A stretch of 64,000 nucleotides of DNA from Massilia agri (GCF_024753255.1 NZ_JANUHA010000008.1:62001-126000), one strand, 5' to 3'. Shown: positions 34,399-43,585, counted from the stretch's first letter. Notes: generated by a model not told the origin, from the letters alone. Numbers and translations: made by a program.

Positions 34399-34410
34399 GC
34401 GTTGCGCAGT

Positions 34411-34510
34411 CGTAGGGTGGACAATCCTTTGCCCACGCGTTCAAATGGCAGGGGCGCCGCCTGGATGCATGCGTGAATTGAACGCGTGGGCGGAGGACCG
34501 CCCACCCTAC
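34411..34510. repeat. Dispersed palindromic repeat, copy D
   Basis: The element starts CGTAGGGTGGACAA, contains TTGCCCACGCGTTCA and TGAACGCGTGGGC, and ends CCCACCCTAC. It lies in the 266-base gap between dnaE and the PEP-CTERM gene, both on the minus strand, so this copy is the only one not between convergent genes. Confidence 0.8.
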
Positions 34511-34519
34511 AAAACTTAC

Positions 34520-35197
34520 TCAAGCTGCCTTACGTATGCCGCGACGGCGCATGGCGACGAAGCCGACAGCGGCGAGACCGAGCAGCGAAACGGTTCCCGG
34601 CTCCGGGACATCGGTGATCGTGATATCGGTGAAATTGACGGTGATATCGTTGAGGTTGGCGGTGCGGATGCCGATATTCGAGAAGGAGCCGAAACCGCTG
34701 TTGCCGCTTGCGGAAGCATCCCAACCGGTCAGGCTGGCCTTTTCCTGTGCCGTCGGGTTCAGCCACAGCTGGAAACTGTTGTAGTTGGCGCTCGAGCCGG
34801 CTTTTGACAGGCGCCCGAACAGGGTATAGGTAGCCGGCAACGGCGCGATGTCGGAAGGATTGACATAGTTTTGCGGAGCCCAGCCCGTCCCGCTCATGCG
34901 CACGAACAGGTCGTTGGTGCAGGAAGTGTCGCAGTTGGCCTTGAGCCCGATGTTCGGTCCGGAGCTGTTGTTACCAAAATAGAAGACCGCAAAATCGTTG
35001 TTGCCGAGCGTTCCATCATAACTGACCGTGAATTCGATCAGGATATCGTTCTGGGCCGCATAGCCCATGTTGAAGGTGGCAGCCGGATTGGCGTTGCCGG
35101 TGAAGGATTGGTTCGGCAAGGTCATGACGCCGGCTTGCGCCGAGTGGGTGAGCAGGCTGAACGCGACAACTGCGAGTGCGGAATGAAGTTTTTTCAT
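34520..35197 (-). CDS. PEP-CTERM sorting-signal exported protein
   Basis: The 225-residue preprotein has a signal peptide (residues 1-22, MKKLHSALAVVAFSLL) and a beta-rich central domain with two cysteines (ANCDTSC). It ends in the PEP-CTERM sorting signal: VPEPG, a transmembrane helix (TVSLLGLAAVGFVAM) and a basic tail (RRRGIRKAA). Such proteins are processed by exosortase and usually go with exopolysaccharide or floc formation; no exosortase gene is in the window. ATG 35197 has the ribosome site AAGGGGA; a longer reading from 35293 would cross the predicted sigma-54 promoter at 35238-35253. Confidence 0.9.
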   Translation of the reverse strand: MKKLHSALAVVAFSLLTHSAQAGVMTLPNQSFTGNANPAATFNMGYAAQNDILIEFTVSYDGTLGNNDFAVFYFGNNSSGPNIGLKANCDTSCTNDLFVRMSGTGWAPQNYVNPSDIAPLPATYTLFGRLSKAGSSANYNSFQLWLNPTAQEKASLTGWDASASGNSGFGSFSNIGIRTANLNDITVNFTDITITDVPEPGTVSLLGLAAVGFVAMRRRGIRKAA

Positions 35198-35237
35198 GGA
35201 AATCCCCTTGGTTATGGCGGCACGGCTACCGAGAGTA

Positions 35238-35253
35238 AGCAAACACCATGCCA
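35238..35253 (-). promoter_or_regulatory. Sigma-54 promoter of the PEP-CTERM gene
   Basis: On the minus strand TGGCATGGTGTTTGCT matches the -24/-12 consensus TGGCACGN4TTGCW at every fixed position but one, with GG and GC ten bases apart. The start site would be near 35228, giving a leader of about 30 bases before ATG 35197. RpoN control through PrsK/PrsR is known for some PEP-CTERM genes. Confidence 0.8.
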
Positions 35254-35426
35254 TACCAAGAGTCACAGAATGAAACCAAGGATTTTTGTCCATGCTTACT
35301 GCATGAACCTGTAAAGAACTCCGACATCGTTAGGAATTTTCTGACAGCATCGCCACCGCGTGGATCGACGCAGGCGCCGCCAGCTGACTTATAATAGCCG
35401 GCTGTCCCGTCCCTGCTCCTTCTTCA

Positions 35427-36323
35427 ATGCCTTCCGCAGCCATGTACGTCAATATCGCCGCCTACAAATTCGTCACCCTCGACAATCTCGAAGAACTGCG
35501 CCCGCAGTACCAGGACAAGTGCAACGAGCTGGGCTTGAAGGGGACCGTGCTACTGACGCCGGAAGGCATCAATATGTTCGTGTCCGGCCTGCGCGCGCAG
35601 ATCGACGACTACCTGGCGTGGGTGCGCAGCGACGCACGCCTGGCTGACCTGGAATGGAAGGAAAGCCTGTCCGCCGAACAGTCGCACAAGCGCATGCTGG
35701 TGAAGATCAAGAAGGAGATCATCACCATGCGCATGCCGCTGATCAAGCCGGAACTGGGCCGCGCGCCGTCGGTCGACGCGAAGACGCTCAAGCGCTGGCT
35801 CGACCAGGGCCACGACAACGACGGCGTGCCGGTGGTGATGATGGAAACCCGCAATGCCTTCGAGGTCGACGTCGGCACCTTCGAGAACACCCTTGACTAC
35901 CGCATCGAGAAGTTCACCGAGTTTCCCGAAGTGGCGGCGCAGCACAAGGACGAGCTGCAAGGGAAGACGGTCGTCACCTTCTGCACCGGCGGCATCCGCT
36001 GCGAGAAGGCGGCGATCCACATGAAGAACATCGGCTACGAGCGCGTCTACCAGCTCGACGGCGGCATCCTGAAATACTTCGAGGAAGTCGGCGGCGATCA
36101 TTACAAGGGCGACTGCTTCGTGTTCGACTACCGCACCGCGCTGAACCCGAAACTGGAACCGACCGAGACCGTGCAATGCTTCGCCTGCCGCGCGGTGGTG
36201 ACGCCGCGCCAGCAACTGTCGCCGGATTATGTGGTCGGCCAGTCGTGCCCGCATTGCATGGGCAAGGAAGGCTCATCCGGCGATGAACACGGCCAGCAGG
36301 CCGGACATGCGGCGGCATCCTGA
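35427..36323 (+). CDS. trhO: tRNA uridine(34) hydroxylase TrhO (rhodanese family)
   Basis: TrhO makes 5-hydroxyuridine at position 34 of some tRNAs. The 298 residues include an N-terminal acylphosphatase-like domain ([34 protein letters not shown]), then a rhodanese domain with the active-site cysteine in [12 protein letters not shown] cysteine-rich zinc-like tail follows (CFACRAVV and CPHCMG). ATG 35442 ([10 protein letters not shown]) is an equally good start; neither has a clear ribosome site. It is a single gene, ended by the terminator at 36374. Confidence 0.9.
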   Translation: MPSAAMYVNIAAYKFVTLDNLEELRPQYQDKCNELGLKGTVLLTPEGINMFVSGLRAQIDDYLAWVRSDARLADLEWKESLSAEQSHKRMLVKIKKEIITMRMPLIKPELGRAPSVDAKTLKRWLDQGHDNDGVPVVMMETRNAFEVDVGTFENTLDYRIEKFTEFPEVAAQHKDELQGKTVVTFCTGGIRCEKAAIHMKNIGYERVYQLDGGILKYFEEVGGDHYKGDCFVFDYRTALNPKLEPTETVQCFACRAVVTPRQQLSPDYVVGQSCPHCMGKEGSSGDEHGQQAGHAAAS

Positions 36324-36373
36324 CCGTAACGCTTGATGGCCGCGATGTCCCGGCCGTGACTGCCAAATTAAAC

Positions 36374-36407
36374 AGCCTCTTCCACATACATGTGGCAGAG
36401 GCTTTTT
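36374..36407. terminator. Bidirectional terminator between trhO and the DUF4214 gene
   Basis: AGCCTCT and CCACAT pair with ATGTGG and AGAGGCT, with one T/C mismatch in the stem, followed on the + strand by a run of five T. A shorter run (AAA) sits on the other side. It lies 51 bases after trhO and 50 bases after the end of the convergent DUF4214 gene. Confidence 0.85.
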
Positions 36408-36456
36408 ATTACGTGCTTGAGAGCCGACGACGCGTCATGCGTCCCGAACGGCATGC

Positions 36457-37029
36457 TTACGCCAGGAATTCGACCGGCGCCATGCCGCTTGGGGTACCGA
36501 CGATCTCCGCGATCTTGGCATCGATCTGGTCAGGCTGCATGGCCATGGAAGCCGACAGCGCATCCGTCACCTTGCCCACATAATCTTCCGCCAGGTCGAA
36601 GCCCACCGGACGCAGGTAAGCGGAGACTTCAGCCGGAAGGTCGAGGTGATTGGTGAATTCGGTGGCCACGGCAACTTTGGCATTGAAAATCTGCTTGTCA
36701 GGCAGGGATGCGTCTCTAACCATTGCCGTGACGAGGGTATTGATGTTCAGGGTGCCGTTGTTCATGGCATCGGTCCAGAACTTGACGCCATCGGCTTCCC
36801 CCTGGCGGCCAAACATGTTTTCGTAGACTTCGCGGACGATGCCTTCGTTGTTCATGTTGGCGTAGTTCGCGCGGTATTCAGGCGACCCCGAGAAGTCGCG
36901 CGAGATTTGTTGCAATACGTTCGGATCGGCGTTCAACGCGTCTACCCAGAACTTCAGGCCTTCCGGATCTGCAGGGCGGCCAAAGAACTGAACATACATT
37001 TGTTGAACGTTGTACACATTATCTGCCAT
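36457..37029 (-). CDS. DUF4214 domain protein, likely secreted
   Basis: The 190-residue protein holds two DUF4214-type repeats. The first has [24 protein letters not shown] (residues 9-32) and the second [19 protein letters not shown]. The N-terminus closely resembles that of the 931-residue S-layer-type protein at 43738 (YISYFGRPADPNGL). It has no Sec signal, consistent with type I secretion through the adjacent TolC-HlyD-ABC system. It has no RTX repeats, so it may be an adaptor, anchor or small co-secreted partner. An AT-rich 321-base gap precedes it. Confidence 0.75.
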   Translation of the reverse strand: MADNVYNVQQMYVQFFGRPADPEGLKFWVDALNADPNVLQQISRDFSGSPEYRANYANMNNEGIVREVYENMFGRQGEADGVKFWTDAMNNGTLNINTLVTAMVRDASLPDKQIFNAKVAVATEFTNHLDLPAEVSAYLRPVGFDLAEDYVGKVTDALSASMAMQPDQIDAKIAEIVGTPSGMAPVEFLA

Positions 37030-37350
37030 CGCAGCCTCCTATATGAATGTATAAAAAATATTACACAATTCGATAAGGGTACGGCGCGCGAAACGCGGCA
37101 ATATGATATTGGATTCCTCTAGGATACTATTTCTTTACAACAGTAACCACTTACGTCTCCATTCCGAATTTTGAATTATAGAAATTAATTTTAAGCATGC
37201 CTTTCGTTCAGCGCCTATGGAAATAGGTTCCAGGTATTCAAGAATTACCTTATTTTGATTCTTCTAGGAATTTCACTCGGGTGCAGGTAACAAGAAACAC
37301 AGCGCCAGAAAGTGGACGCTAGAACGCTATGCTGACTGCACCCTGTTTCA
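37030..37350. other. AT-rich gene-free stretch upstream of the DUF4214 gene
   Basis: This 321-base gap is much richer in A and T than its surroundings. It separates the DUF4214 gene start (37029) from the end of the methyltransferase gene (37351), both on the minus strand. It probably holds the DUF4214 promoter; AGGAGGC (37032-37038 on the minus strand) is its ribosome site. I see no convincing small gene, no TGTGA-N6-TCACA site and no strong hairpin. Confidence 0.6.
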
Positions 37351-38886
37351 TCACTCGATTCCAAGCGCTCTGAATATCGGCTCGCGAACACGTGCAAATT
37401 CGGCTGCACGGTTGCCGATTTCCTCGAACTGCTCTGCCGCCGATTCGATCGGTTTGCCGTCCTTGACGATTCGCTGGTTCTGCGCAACCATGAGGTCCGC
37501 AATATACCGTGTCCATTCGGATGGCTGCTTCATTCCCGAGCGCCGTGCCAGCAGAGCCAATTGTTCAAATCGGTTGGCAGACAATGCCCCGCCGGTGACC
37601 GGCGAGGCCAGGTAAGCGATATCCGCCGAATACCTGGCCTTCTCGTACAAACGCGCATTGAAAGCATCCGTAGCCGGTTTCGCTTTACGGATCACTTCGT
37701 CATCTTGTACCGAGTAAATATTGCCATTCCCGGCCAACACCATGATTGCTTCGACGACGTGTGCAAGTTGGAGACCTTTGCCGGCAACCGCTTTCTCGAT
37801 ATCTGACAGACTGTGCGGCTGATGATCGGTCAGAACATCCAGAATCGGGCAATAGATTTCTTCCTTCAAGGTAGCGGAGCCGAGCGGGCCATTGGCCTGC
37901 AGTTTGACCTGGTCCGGCGGAGTTACGAGAATCACCCGCTGGACGCGCAAACGATCGGTTCGCTCGAAAGGCGAAAGACGGCGCCCGCCTTTGATCCAAT
38001 AATCGCGGCGGAAACGCTGGTTGACCATGAAATCCTTCACGGACTCGCGGAAACGCCAGTCCGGAATTTCTTCAAGCAGGCGTGCCTGGTCGGCACTCAG
38101 ATTGATGCCGTTGATCTGGTCGAGGTAATGCGCTGAACCGGCGAACTGCAATTTGAGCGACTCCATCCAGTCGCCCATGCGCGAGAACGCCATCGGCACC
38201 CAGTCGCGATTAAAATATTCGTGGGCCAGGTAATTAGTTGGTTGCGAACGGAGGCGCTTCAACTGGACTGCGACGGTTGGGTTGGCCTTGCCGTACAGGG
38301 CGCCGCTGTCAAGCACTTTCTCGGCAAAGTCTAGTGACGCGCCGATTCTCTGGGCAGTATGCAGCCCTGACGCGGCAAGCGCGTCGCAAAACCCCGTCAA
38401 CAGGTCGCGCATCGGTGCCAGCGCTGCCCACCCCGGCTGCGTGTTGTAGCTGATGTAGAGCACACCGCCGACTTTCAACTTGCGCTTGATGAAATCGGCA
38501 ATGACTGCGCGGTTGGCATCCGACACCCAGCTCCAGATGCCATGCAGGCCGATGAAGTCGAAGTCCGGCAGATCGACGCGGCTGCAGAAAGCATCGAATG
38601 ATTCATCGAAAAGCCGTGCGGCCCGCTCGGGCGACCCTGACAAATCCTTTGCAAAATTCGCCTGGGTAGGATTGAAGTCCGTGCCAAACCATTCGGCATT
38701 CGACGCCGCCCCATGGATATTTACGCTTAATCCTTGTCCGAATCCAAGTTCGCATGCGGTGTGTACTTCCGGATAGGCGTAGCCGGCGTTGAGCAGCGCC
38801 AGCCGTGTCCGAAGCGGATTGAGTTCCGTGTAATACCCGTAGGTATATTCAACCTCCGTCATGTAACCATCAGACCAAGCTTGCAT
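37351..38886 (-). CDS. SAM-dependent methyltransferase with regulatory domain
   Basis: The 511-residue protein has an N-terminal class I methyltransferase domain: ACELGFGQGLSVNIHGAAS is the glycine-rich SAM loop, and DFIGLHGIWSWVSDANRAVI and GGVLYISYNTQPGW follow. A central region fits the 'methyltransferase regulatory domain' (MethyTransf_Reg), with a helical C-terminal part after it. ATG 38886 has AGGA at the right distance; the longer reading from 38928 lacks one. It lies between the DUF4214 gene and the type I secretion operon on the same strand. A glycan or protein methylation role linked to the secreted proteins is possible but unproven. Confidence 0.8.
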   Translation of the reverse strand: MQAWSDGYMTEVEYTYGYYTELNPLRTRLALLNAGYAYPEVHTACELGFGQGLSVNIHGAASNAEWFGTDFNPTQANFAKDLSGSPERAARLFDESFDAFCSRVDLPDFDFIGLHGIWSWVSDANRAVIADFIKRKLKVGGVLYISYNTQPGWAALAPMRDLLTGFCDALAASGLHTAQRIGASLDFAEKVLDSGALYGKANPTVAVQLKRLRSQPTNYLAHEYFNRDWVPMAFSRMGDWMESLKLQFAGSAHYLDQINGINLSADQARLLEEIPDWRFRESVKDFMVNQRFRRDYWIKGGRRLSPFERTDRLRVQRVILVTPPDQVKLQANGPLGSATLKEEIYCPILDVLTDHQPHSLSDIEKAVAGKGLQLAHVVEAIMVLAGNGNIYSVQDDEVIRKAKPATDAFNARLYEKARYSADIAYLASPVTGGALSANRFEQLALLARRSGMKQPSEWTRYIADLMVAQNQRIVKDGKPIESAAEQFEEIGNRAAEFARVREPIFRALGIE

Positions 38887-39047
38887 AGCGATTCCTGTCC
38901 AGTAAGTAGATTGACAAACAAACGACAAAGCGGCTTAAGACTTTATCATCGTTTGAGCGCCACTGAACAGCTCATCTCCTGCCTCAAGCGACAACGCCGC
39001 CCGTTTTTCACCGAACGGCGTTGCGAGTGACGGGGCCGGACGAGTAA

Positions 39048-40376
39048 CTACTCGAAATACCCTGCAATCATCCTGACATCTTCGCGCCCCAAGGTGCCGG
39101 CTGCAGCCTTCAGACGAAGCTGGGCCAGTAAATAACCATACCTGGCTTGGGCCAGATCGCGCCGGGCAAGCGACAGCTGGCGCTGCGCGTTCAGCACGTC
39201 GAGATTGATGCGTACACCGCCCTTGATGCTCTGCTCGGTTGCCTTGACCAGCAATTCGGCAGAATCCACCGCCTTGATCAACGCATCGATGCGAGGTACG
39301 CTGCTTTCTGTCAGCTTGTACTGACGCCGCAGTTCGACCAGCACTTGGTTAATCTGTGTTTCGAGATCAGCCACTGCCCTGCCTTTGTTGGCCGCAGCCT
39401 GGCGCGTCGCCGCGCTGATGCCGCCGCCCGAATAGATCGGCACGTTGAGTTGCAGGCCGATGCTGCGCGTCTTCAGGTCCTGGTTGATAGTGCTGGTCGT
39501 ATCGGACACGCCGTTGTTGTAAGAGGCTACGACGTCCAGTCGAGGCAGGTGCCCCGCCCGCTGCTTCCTGATTTCTTCCGTCGCCACCTGGACACCATAC
39601 TGCAGTGTCTGGATGTCCGGATTATTGCGCATCGCGGTTTTCTTCCACTCCTCGAAGTCAGGCACATCCCGGCTTTCGGCACGGAGCCCGGGGCGCAGCT
39701 GGTCCAGGCCGTCGACGTGCCCGCCAATGATGCCCGCCAGGACGTCCAGGGCGCTATCGCGATTGTTCTGTGCTTCGATCAGCGCGGCTTCGGCAACGTC
39801 CAGGCGCGATTGCGTCTCGAGCATGTCGGTGCGGGTGCCTTCACCATTCTTGAACAGCCTGTTGTTGACGTTGCGCTGCTCGGAATAGACATCGCGCTCG
39901 GCGCGCGCCAGGGCTACCTGGTCAGCCTGGAACAAGGCGTCGAAATAGGCCTCGGCCACCCGCAGGATGATGTTCTGCTCCTGGCTTTCGAACTGCGCCG
40001 CAGCATAGTTACTTTGCGCCACCCCCTGACGATAGCGCGCCAGGGCATCAAAGTTCACCAGGGGCTGGCGCACCTGGACAACGGTCGATCGCGAGATGTA
40101 GTCCTCGTCCGGAGCCCGGCGCTCGTTGATTTCCCTTACCGTTTTGGCTTTGTTGACGCCATAGCTCGCGCTGGCGCTCGGTAACAGGTTGCTGCGGCCG
40201 AGGATGCGGTTTTCCTTGCCCGCCTCGTTCGCATACACGGCCGAACGGAACGCGGGGTCGTTCTTGAGCGCGAGGTCATATGCTTCCAGCAGCCCGATAG
40301 CCGAAGCCTGGCTGCAGACTGCAGCGAGCGCCATGCCGAGCACCGCAGGAAGCAGCTTCATCGAAGGGGTTCGCAT
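39048..40376 (-). CDS. TolC family outer-membrane channel of type I secretion
   Basis: The 442-residue preprotein has a signal peptide (about 1-27, ending SQASA) and the two repeated alpha-helical-barrel halves of TolC-like outer-membrane factors (AYDLALKNDPAFRSA near the start; INQVLVELRRQYKLTESSVPRIDALIKAVDSAE in shortened form later). It would form the exit duct of the secretion system. The start at 40376 lies two bases after the HlyD-like stop, with GGAGG upstream. It is the last gene of the ABC-HlyD-TolC operon. Confidence 0.9.
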   Translation of the reverse strand: MRTPSMKLLPAVLGMALAAVCSQASAIGLLEAYDLALKNDPAFRSAVYANEAGKENRILGRSNLLPSASASYGVNKAKTVREINERRAPDEDYISRSTVVQVRQPLVNFDALARYRQGVAQSNYAAAQFESQEQNIILRVAEAYFDALFQADQVALARAERDVYSEQRNVNNRLFKNGEGTRTDMLETQSRLDVAEAALIEAQNNRDSALDVLAGIIGGHVDGLDQLRPGLRAESRDVPDFEEWKKTAMRNNPDIQTLQYGVQVATEEIRKQRAGHLPRLDVVASYNNGVSDTTSTINQDLKTRSIGLQLNVPIYSGGGISAATRQAAANKGRAVADLETQINQVLVELRRQYKLTESSVPRIDALIKAVDSAELLVKATEQSIKGGVRINLDVLNAQRQLSLARRDLAQARYGYLLAQLRLKAAAGTLGREDVRMIAGYFE

Positions 40377-40378
40377 GA

Positions 40379-41743
40379 TTAGTCCTCCGACATCGACGTC
40401 TTAGCGCGGTCGACGATCGGCTTGAGCAGATAGCTCATCATCGAGCGCTCGCCAGTCTTCACGAAGATCTCGACCGGCATGCCAGGCTGGATGTCCAGTT
40501 TCTTGGCCGCGATGATACGTGCGCCTTCCGCGGTCACCCGTGCGCGCACCTTGTAGTACGGCTGCCCGGTGCGCTCGTCCACCGCACGGTCAGCGGAGAC
40601 CTGCACCACTTCGCCCGGGATGTGCGGCGTACGGTTCGTGTTGAACGCCGAGAAGATCATCTCGACTGGCAAACCTACGTGCACTTTGTCGATCAAATTC
40701 ACCTCCAGGTGTCCCTCCGCGACCAGCGCGTCGTCGGTCGGCACGATGTCCATCATGCGCGCACCTGGGCCGACAATGCCACCGCGGGTAAACACCGTGC
40801 TGCCAACCACGACGCCGTCAGCCGGGGCCCTGACCTCAGTGTTGGCCAGATCATAATTCTGGGCCTGCAGCCGCGCGCCCTGCGCTTCCGCTTCGCGCTG
40901 GATCTCGGCCAGCTGGCCACGCACTTCCTTCTGGAAGTCCTGGATCCGCTGCACCTTACGCAACCTGAGCTCCATTACCTGGCGCTGGGCACGGCCGATG
41001 TTGCCGATATCTTCCGACACCTCGCCCGACAGCTGCGCGTAAGTGCGCTCCAGGTCGAGAAGGCGGTTGCGCGCCACGTAGCCATCCTTGGCCAGGTCGC
41101 GCATGCCGACCAGCTGCTCCTTCAGGAGTTCGGTCTGCTGGCGCTTGCTCTCGCGCGACTCTTGCAGACCCTTGATCTGCATTTGCAGACCAGCAATGTT
41201 CTCGTCGATGGCAGTCAGCTCGCTCTCGAGCGACATCCGGCGCGAGCTGAACAGCTGATTCTGCAGCGCCATCGCCGCGACGACGTCCGCATCGTTCTTG
41301 TAGGGCGCCAGCGCCGCTGGAAAAGTGATGCTCTTCGCACCATCACGTTCGGCCTGCAGGCGGGCCTCGGTAGCGCGCGCCGCGATGAACTGCGCGCGCG
41401 TTGCTTCCACTTGGGCGGAAGCCTGCACATTGTTCATGCGAACCAGCACTTGGTCCTTGCGCACCACGTCGCCATCCTTGACTAGGATGTCCTGCACCAT
41501 GCCGCCCGTCAGATGCTGGACCGTCTTGCGGTTGCCTTCCTTGACCACGGTCGCAGGCATTGGAACGCCGCGGTCGAGCGGCGCAGTGGTTGCCCAAAGC
41601 AGGAAGCCACCGAATCCGACCGCCACGACCAGCCAGCCGAAACGGCTATAGCCAGCCGGATCGGTCTTGACCTCGACCGGAGATACTTCGTGCGAAATTA
41701 CCTCGGCGACTTCGTTTTTCTTCTTCAGTTGGGTGATGTTCAT
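40379..41743 (-). CDS. HlyD family periplasmic adaptor of type I secretion
   Basis: The 454-residue membrane-fusion protein has a short cytoplasmic N-terminus, one transmembrane helix (about 33-52, FGWLVVAVGFGGFLLWATT), a lipoyl/hairpin region with long coiled-coil helices (about 100-290) and the HlyD C-terminal beta-barrel with GMPVEIFVKTGERSMMSYLLKP split across its end. It links the ABC ATPase to the TolC channel. Its start overlaps the ABC gene stop (TAATG at 41741-41745). Confidence 0.92.
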   Translation of the reverse strand: MNITQLKKKNEVAEVISHEVSPVEVKTDPAGYSRFGWLVVAVGFGGFLLWATTAPLDRGVPMPATVVKEGNRKTVQHLTGGMVQDILVKDGDVVRKDQVLVRMNNVQASAQVEATRAQFIAARATEARLQAERDGAKSITFPAALAPYKNDADVVAAMALQNQLFSSRRMSLESELTAIDENIAGLQMQIKGLQESRESKRQQTELLKEQLVGMRDLAKDGYVARNRLLDLERTYAQLSGEVSEDIGNIGRAQRQVMELRLRKVQRIQDFQKEVRGQLAEIQREAEAQGARLQAQNYDLANTEVRAPADGVVVGSTVFTRGGIVGPGARMMDIVPTDDALVAEGHLEVNLIDKVHVGLPVEMIFSAFNTNRTPHIPGEVVQVSADRAVDERTGQPYYKVRARVTAEGARIIAAKKLDIQPGMPVEIFVKTGERSMMSYLLKPIVDRAKTSMSED

Positions 41744-43545
41744 TATTCCTGTTCCGTACGCGTGCCTGCCTGCTGCGCTGCCTCTGCTGCGCGAGCGGCC
41801 TGTGCTTGCTGAGCCGCCTGGGCCTGGGCCTGGGCTTGAGCTTGAGCCTGGATTTGCTTCTGCGCCTGCTCCTGCAGGGCCTGCATCACATCGCGGGTCG
41901 GGCCAAACATGGCGACCGCGCCATCACGCAGCAGCAGAAGCTTTGTGGTTGCGCCGATCGCTGCGGTGCGATGCGTGATCATGACAATCGTCTTGCCACG
42001 CTGGCGCAGGTCGGCGACCGCATCCACGAGCGCCTTCTCGCCGACATCATCGAGATTCGAGTTCGGTTCGTCCAGCACCAGGAGCGCCGGATCGCCATAC
42101 ATGGCGCGCGCTAGGCCGAGGCGCTGCTTCTGGCCGCCCGACAGTCCTCCGCCACCGTCGCCCAGGACCGTGTCGTACCCCTTCGGCAGGTGCAGGATCA
42201 TGTCGTGCACACCGGCGCGCTTGGCAGCCAGGACCACCTTCTCGGGATCGACATCGCCGAAACGGGCGATGTTCTCGCTGACGGTGCCGCCGAACAGTTC
42301 GATATCCTGCGGCAGGTAGCCAACGTGCGGCCCCAGCTCGCCCTTGTTCCACTGGTAGATGTCGGCGCCGTCGAGGCGCACCTTGCCCACCGCCGCCGGC
42401 CAGATGCCGACCAGCAGACGCGCCAGCGTGGACTTGCCCGATCCGCTGGGTCCGATGATGCCGAGTACGTCGCCCGGCTGGATGCCGAAGCTGACGCCAC
42501 GCAGTATCGCGGCATTGGTGCCGGGCGGCGCCGCGGTCACCGACTCCACGGTCAGGAGACCGGTCGGTTTCGGCAGTTCCATGCCGGCCGCGCGTTCGGG
42601 CGTCGCTTCCAGCAGCTTGACCAGCCGCTCGTAGGCGCTGCGGGTCGATGCGAAGCTTTTCCAGACGCCGATCACCTGCTGGACCGGGGTCAGCGCCTTG
42701 CCGAGCAGGATCGAGGCGGCAATCATCATACCCGGTGAAATCTCGCCTTCGATGACCAACAATGCGCCAAGGCCCAGAACCAGCGACTGGAGCGAGGTCT
42801 GCACGAATTTGGTCGCGGCATTGACCTTCCCTGCCTTTTCGCTGGCTTCGGCCTGCAGGTTCAGAAAACGCGCATGCAGCTTGTACCAGCGCGCCATCAG
42901 GCTGGGCAGCATGCCCATCGACTCGATGACCTCTGCGTTGCGCAGATTATTCGTAGCGATCGTGTTCGCCGTGATCATCGTGGTGTTCGCCTCGGCCAGC
43001 GGCTTGTGGGTCACGCGCTCGTTCAGGTAAGCAAGGGCGACCAGAATGACGGTACCGACCAGGGCAAAGACACCGAGCTTGACGTCGAACAGGAAAATCA
43101 CCGCAAGGTAGATCGGGAACCATGGCGCATCGAAAAAGGCAAACAGCGCATTACCGGTCAAAAACTGGCGCACGGTCGTAAGGTCCGACAAGGCTTGACC
43201 CGCATTGCTGCCCGAGCGCTTGAGGTTCTGCTCGAAGGCGGCCGTATAGATACGGCGATTGAGCTTGAGATCGAAGTGCGCGCTGACGCGCACCAGTACG
43301 AAGCTGCGCGCCACTTCGAGCCCGGCAACCATCAGGTAAGCCAACAGCATCATGATGGTTAGCATCAGGAGCGTCAGCTCGTTACGGCTCTGGAGCACGC
43401 GGTCGTACACCTGCAGCATGTACAAGGATGGCGCCAGCATCAGCAGGTTGCTCACTGCCGAGAACGCACCGACTGTCGTGAATGCGCTCTTGAACGACGC
43501 AAGAACCAGCGCGATTTCGTTATTTTGTTTGAGGATATTCTTCAT
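41743..43545 (-). CDS. Type I secretion ABC permease/ATPase
   Basis: The 600-residue protein has a six-helix membrane domain (about 20-310) and an ATPase domain with Walker A GPSGSGKSTLARLL, signature LSGGQKQRLGLARAMYG and Walker B LLVLDEPNSNLDD. There is no N-terminal C39 peptidase, which fits exporters of RTX or S-layer proteins such as PrtD and RsaD. The C-terminal 35 residues are an Ala-Gln repeat (AQAQAQAQAQAAQQAQAA), an unusual low-complexity tail. A perfect TGTGA-N6-TCACA site lies 41 bases upstream of the ATG. Confidence 0.93.
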   Translation of the reverse strand: MKNILKQNNEIALVLASFKSAFTTVGAFSAVSNLLMLAPSLYMLQVYDRVLQSRNELTLLMLTIMMLLAYLMVAGLEVARSFVLVRVSAHFDLKLNRRIYTAAFEQNLKRSGSNAGQALSDLTTVRQFLTGNALFAFFDAPWFPIYLAVIFLFDVKLGVFALVGTVILVALAYLNERVTHKPLAEANTTMITANTIATNNLRNAEVIESMGMLPSLMARWYKLHARFLNLQAEASEKAGKVNAATKFVQTSLQSLVLGLGALLVIEGEISPGMMIAASILLGKALTPVQQVIGVWKSFASTRSAYERLVKLLEATPERAAGMELPKPTGLLTVESVTAAPPGTNAAILRGVSFGIQPGDVLGIIGPSGSGKSTLARLLVGIWPAAVGKVRLDGADIYQWNKGELGPHVGYLPQDIELFGGTVSENIARFGDVDPEKVVLAAKRAGVHDMILHLPKGYDTVLGDGGGGLSGGQKQRLGLARAMYGDPALLVLDEPNSNLDDVGEKALVDAVADLRQRGKTIVMITHRTAAIGATTKLLLLRDGAVAMFGPTRDVMQALQEQAQKQIQAQAQAQAQAQAAQQAQAARAAEAAQQAGTRTEQE

Positions 43546-43585
43546 GAAAAGCTGGCTTGGGTTCCAACGTTAAGGACAGCAAATG

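Noticed and set aside
36457-37029. DUF4214 gene as a broken fragment of an S-layer gene
   Set aside because: It has a good ribosome site, two complete repeats, its own stop and a terminator, so it looks like an intact small gene.
38985-39020. Hairpin CAACGCCG...CGGCGTTG after the TolC-like gene as terminator
   Set aside because: The loop is long and no T-run follows the stem on the minus strand, so I do not call it a terminator.
41800-41900. Short tandem GCCTGAGCC-like units as a CRISPR or VNTR outside genes
   Set aside because: They are inside the ABC transporter frame and encode its Ala-Gln tail; there are no unique spacers.
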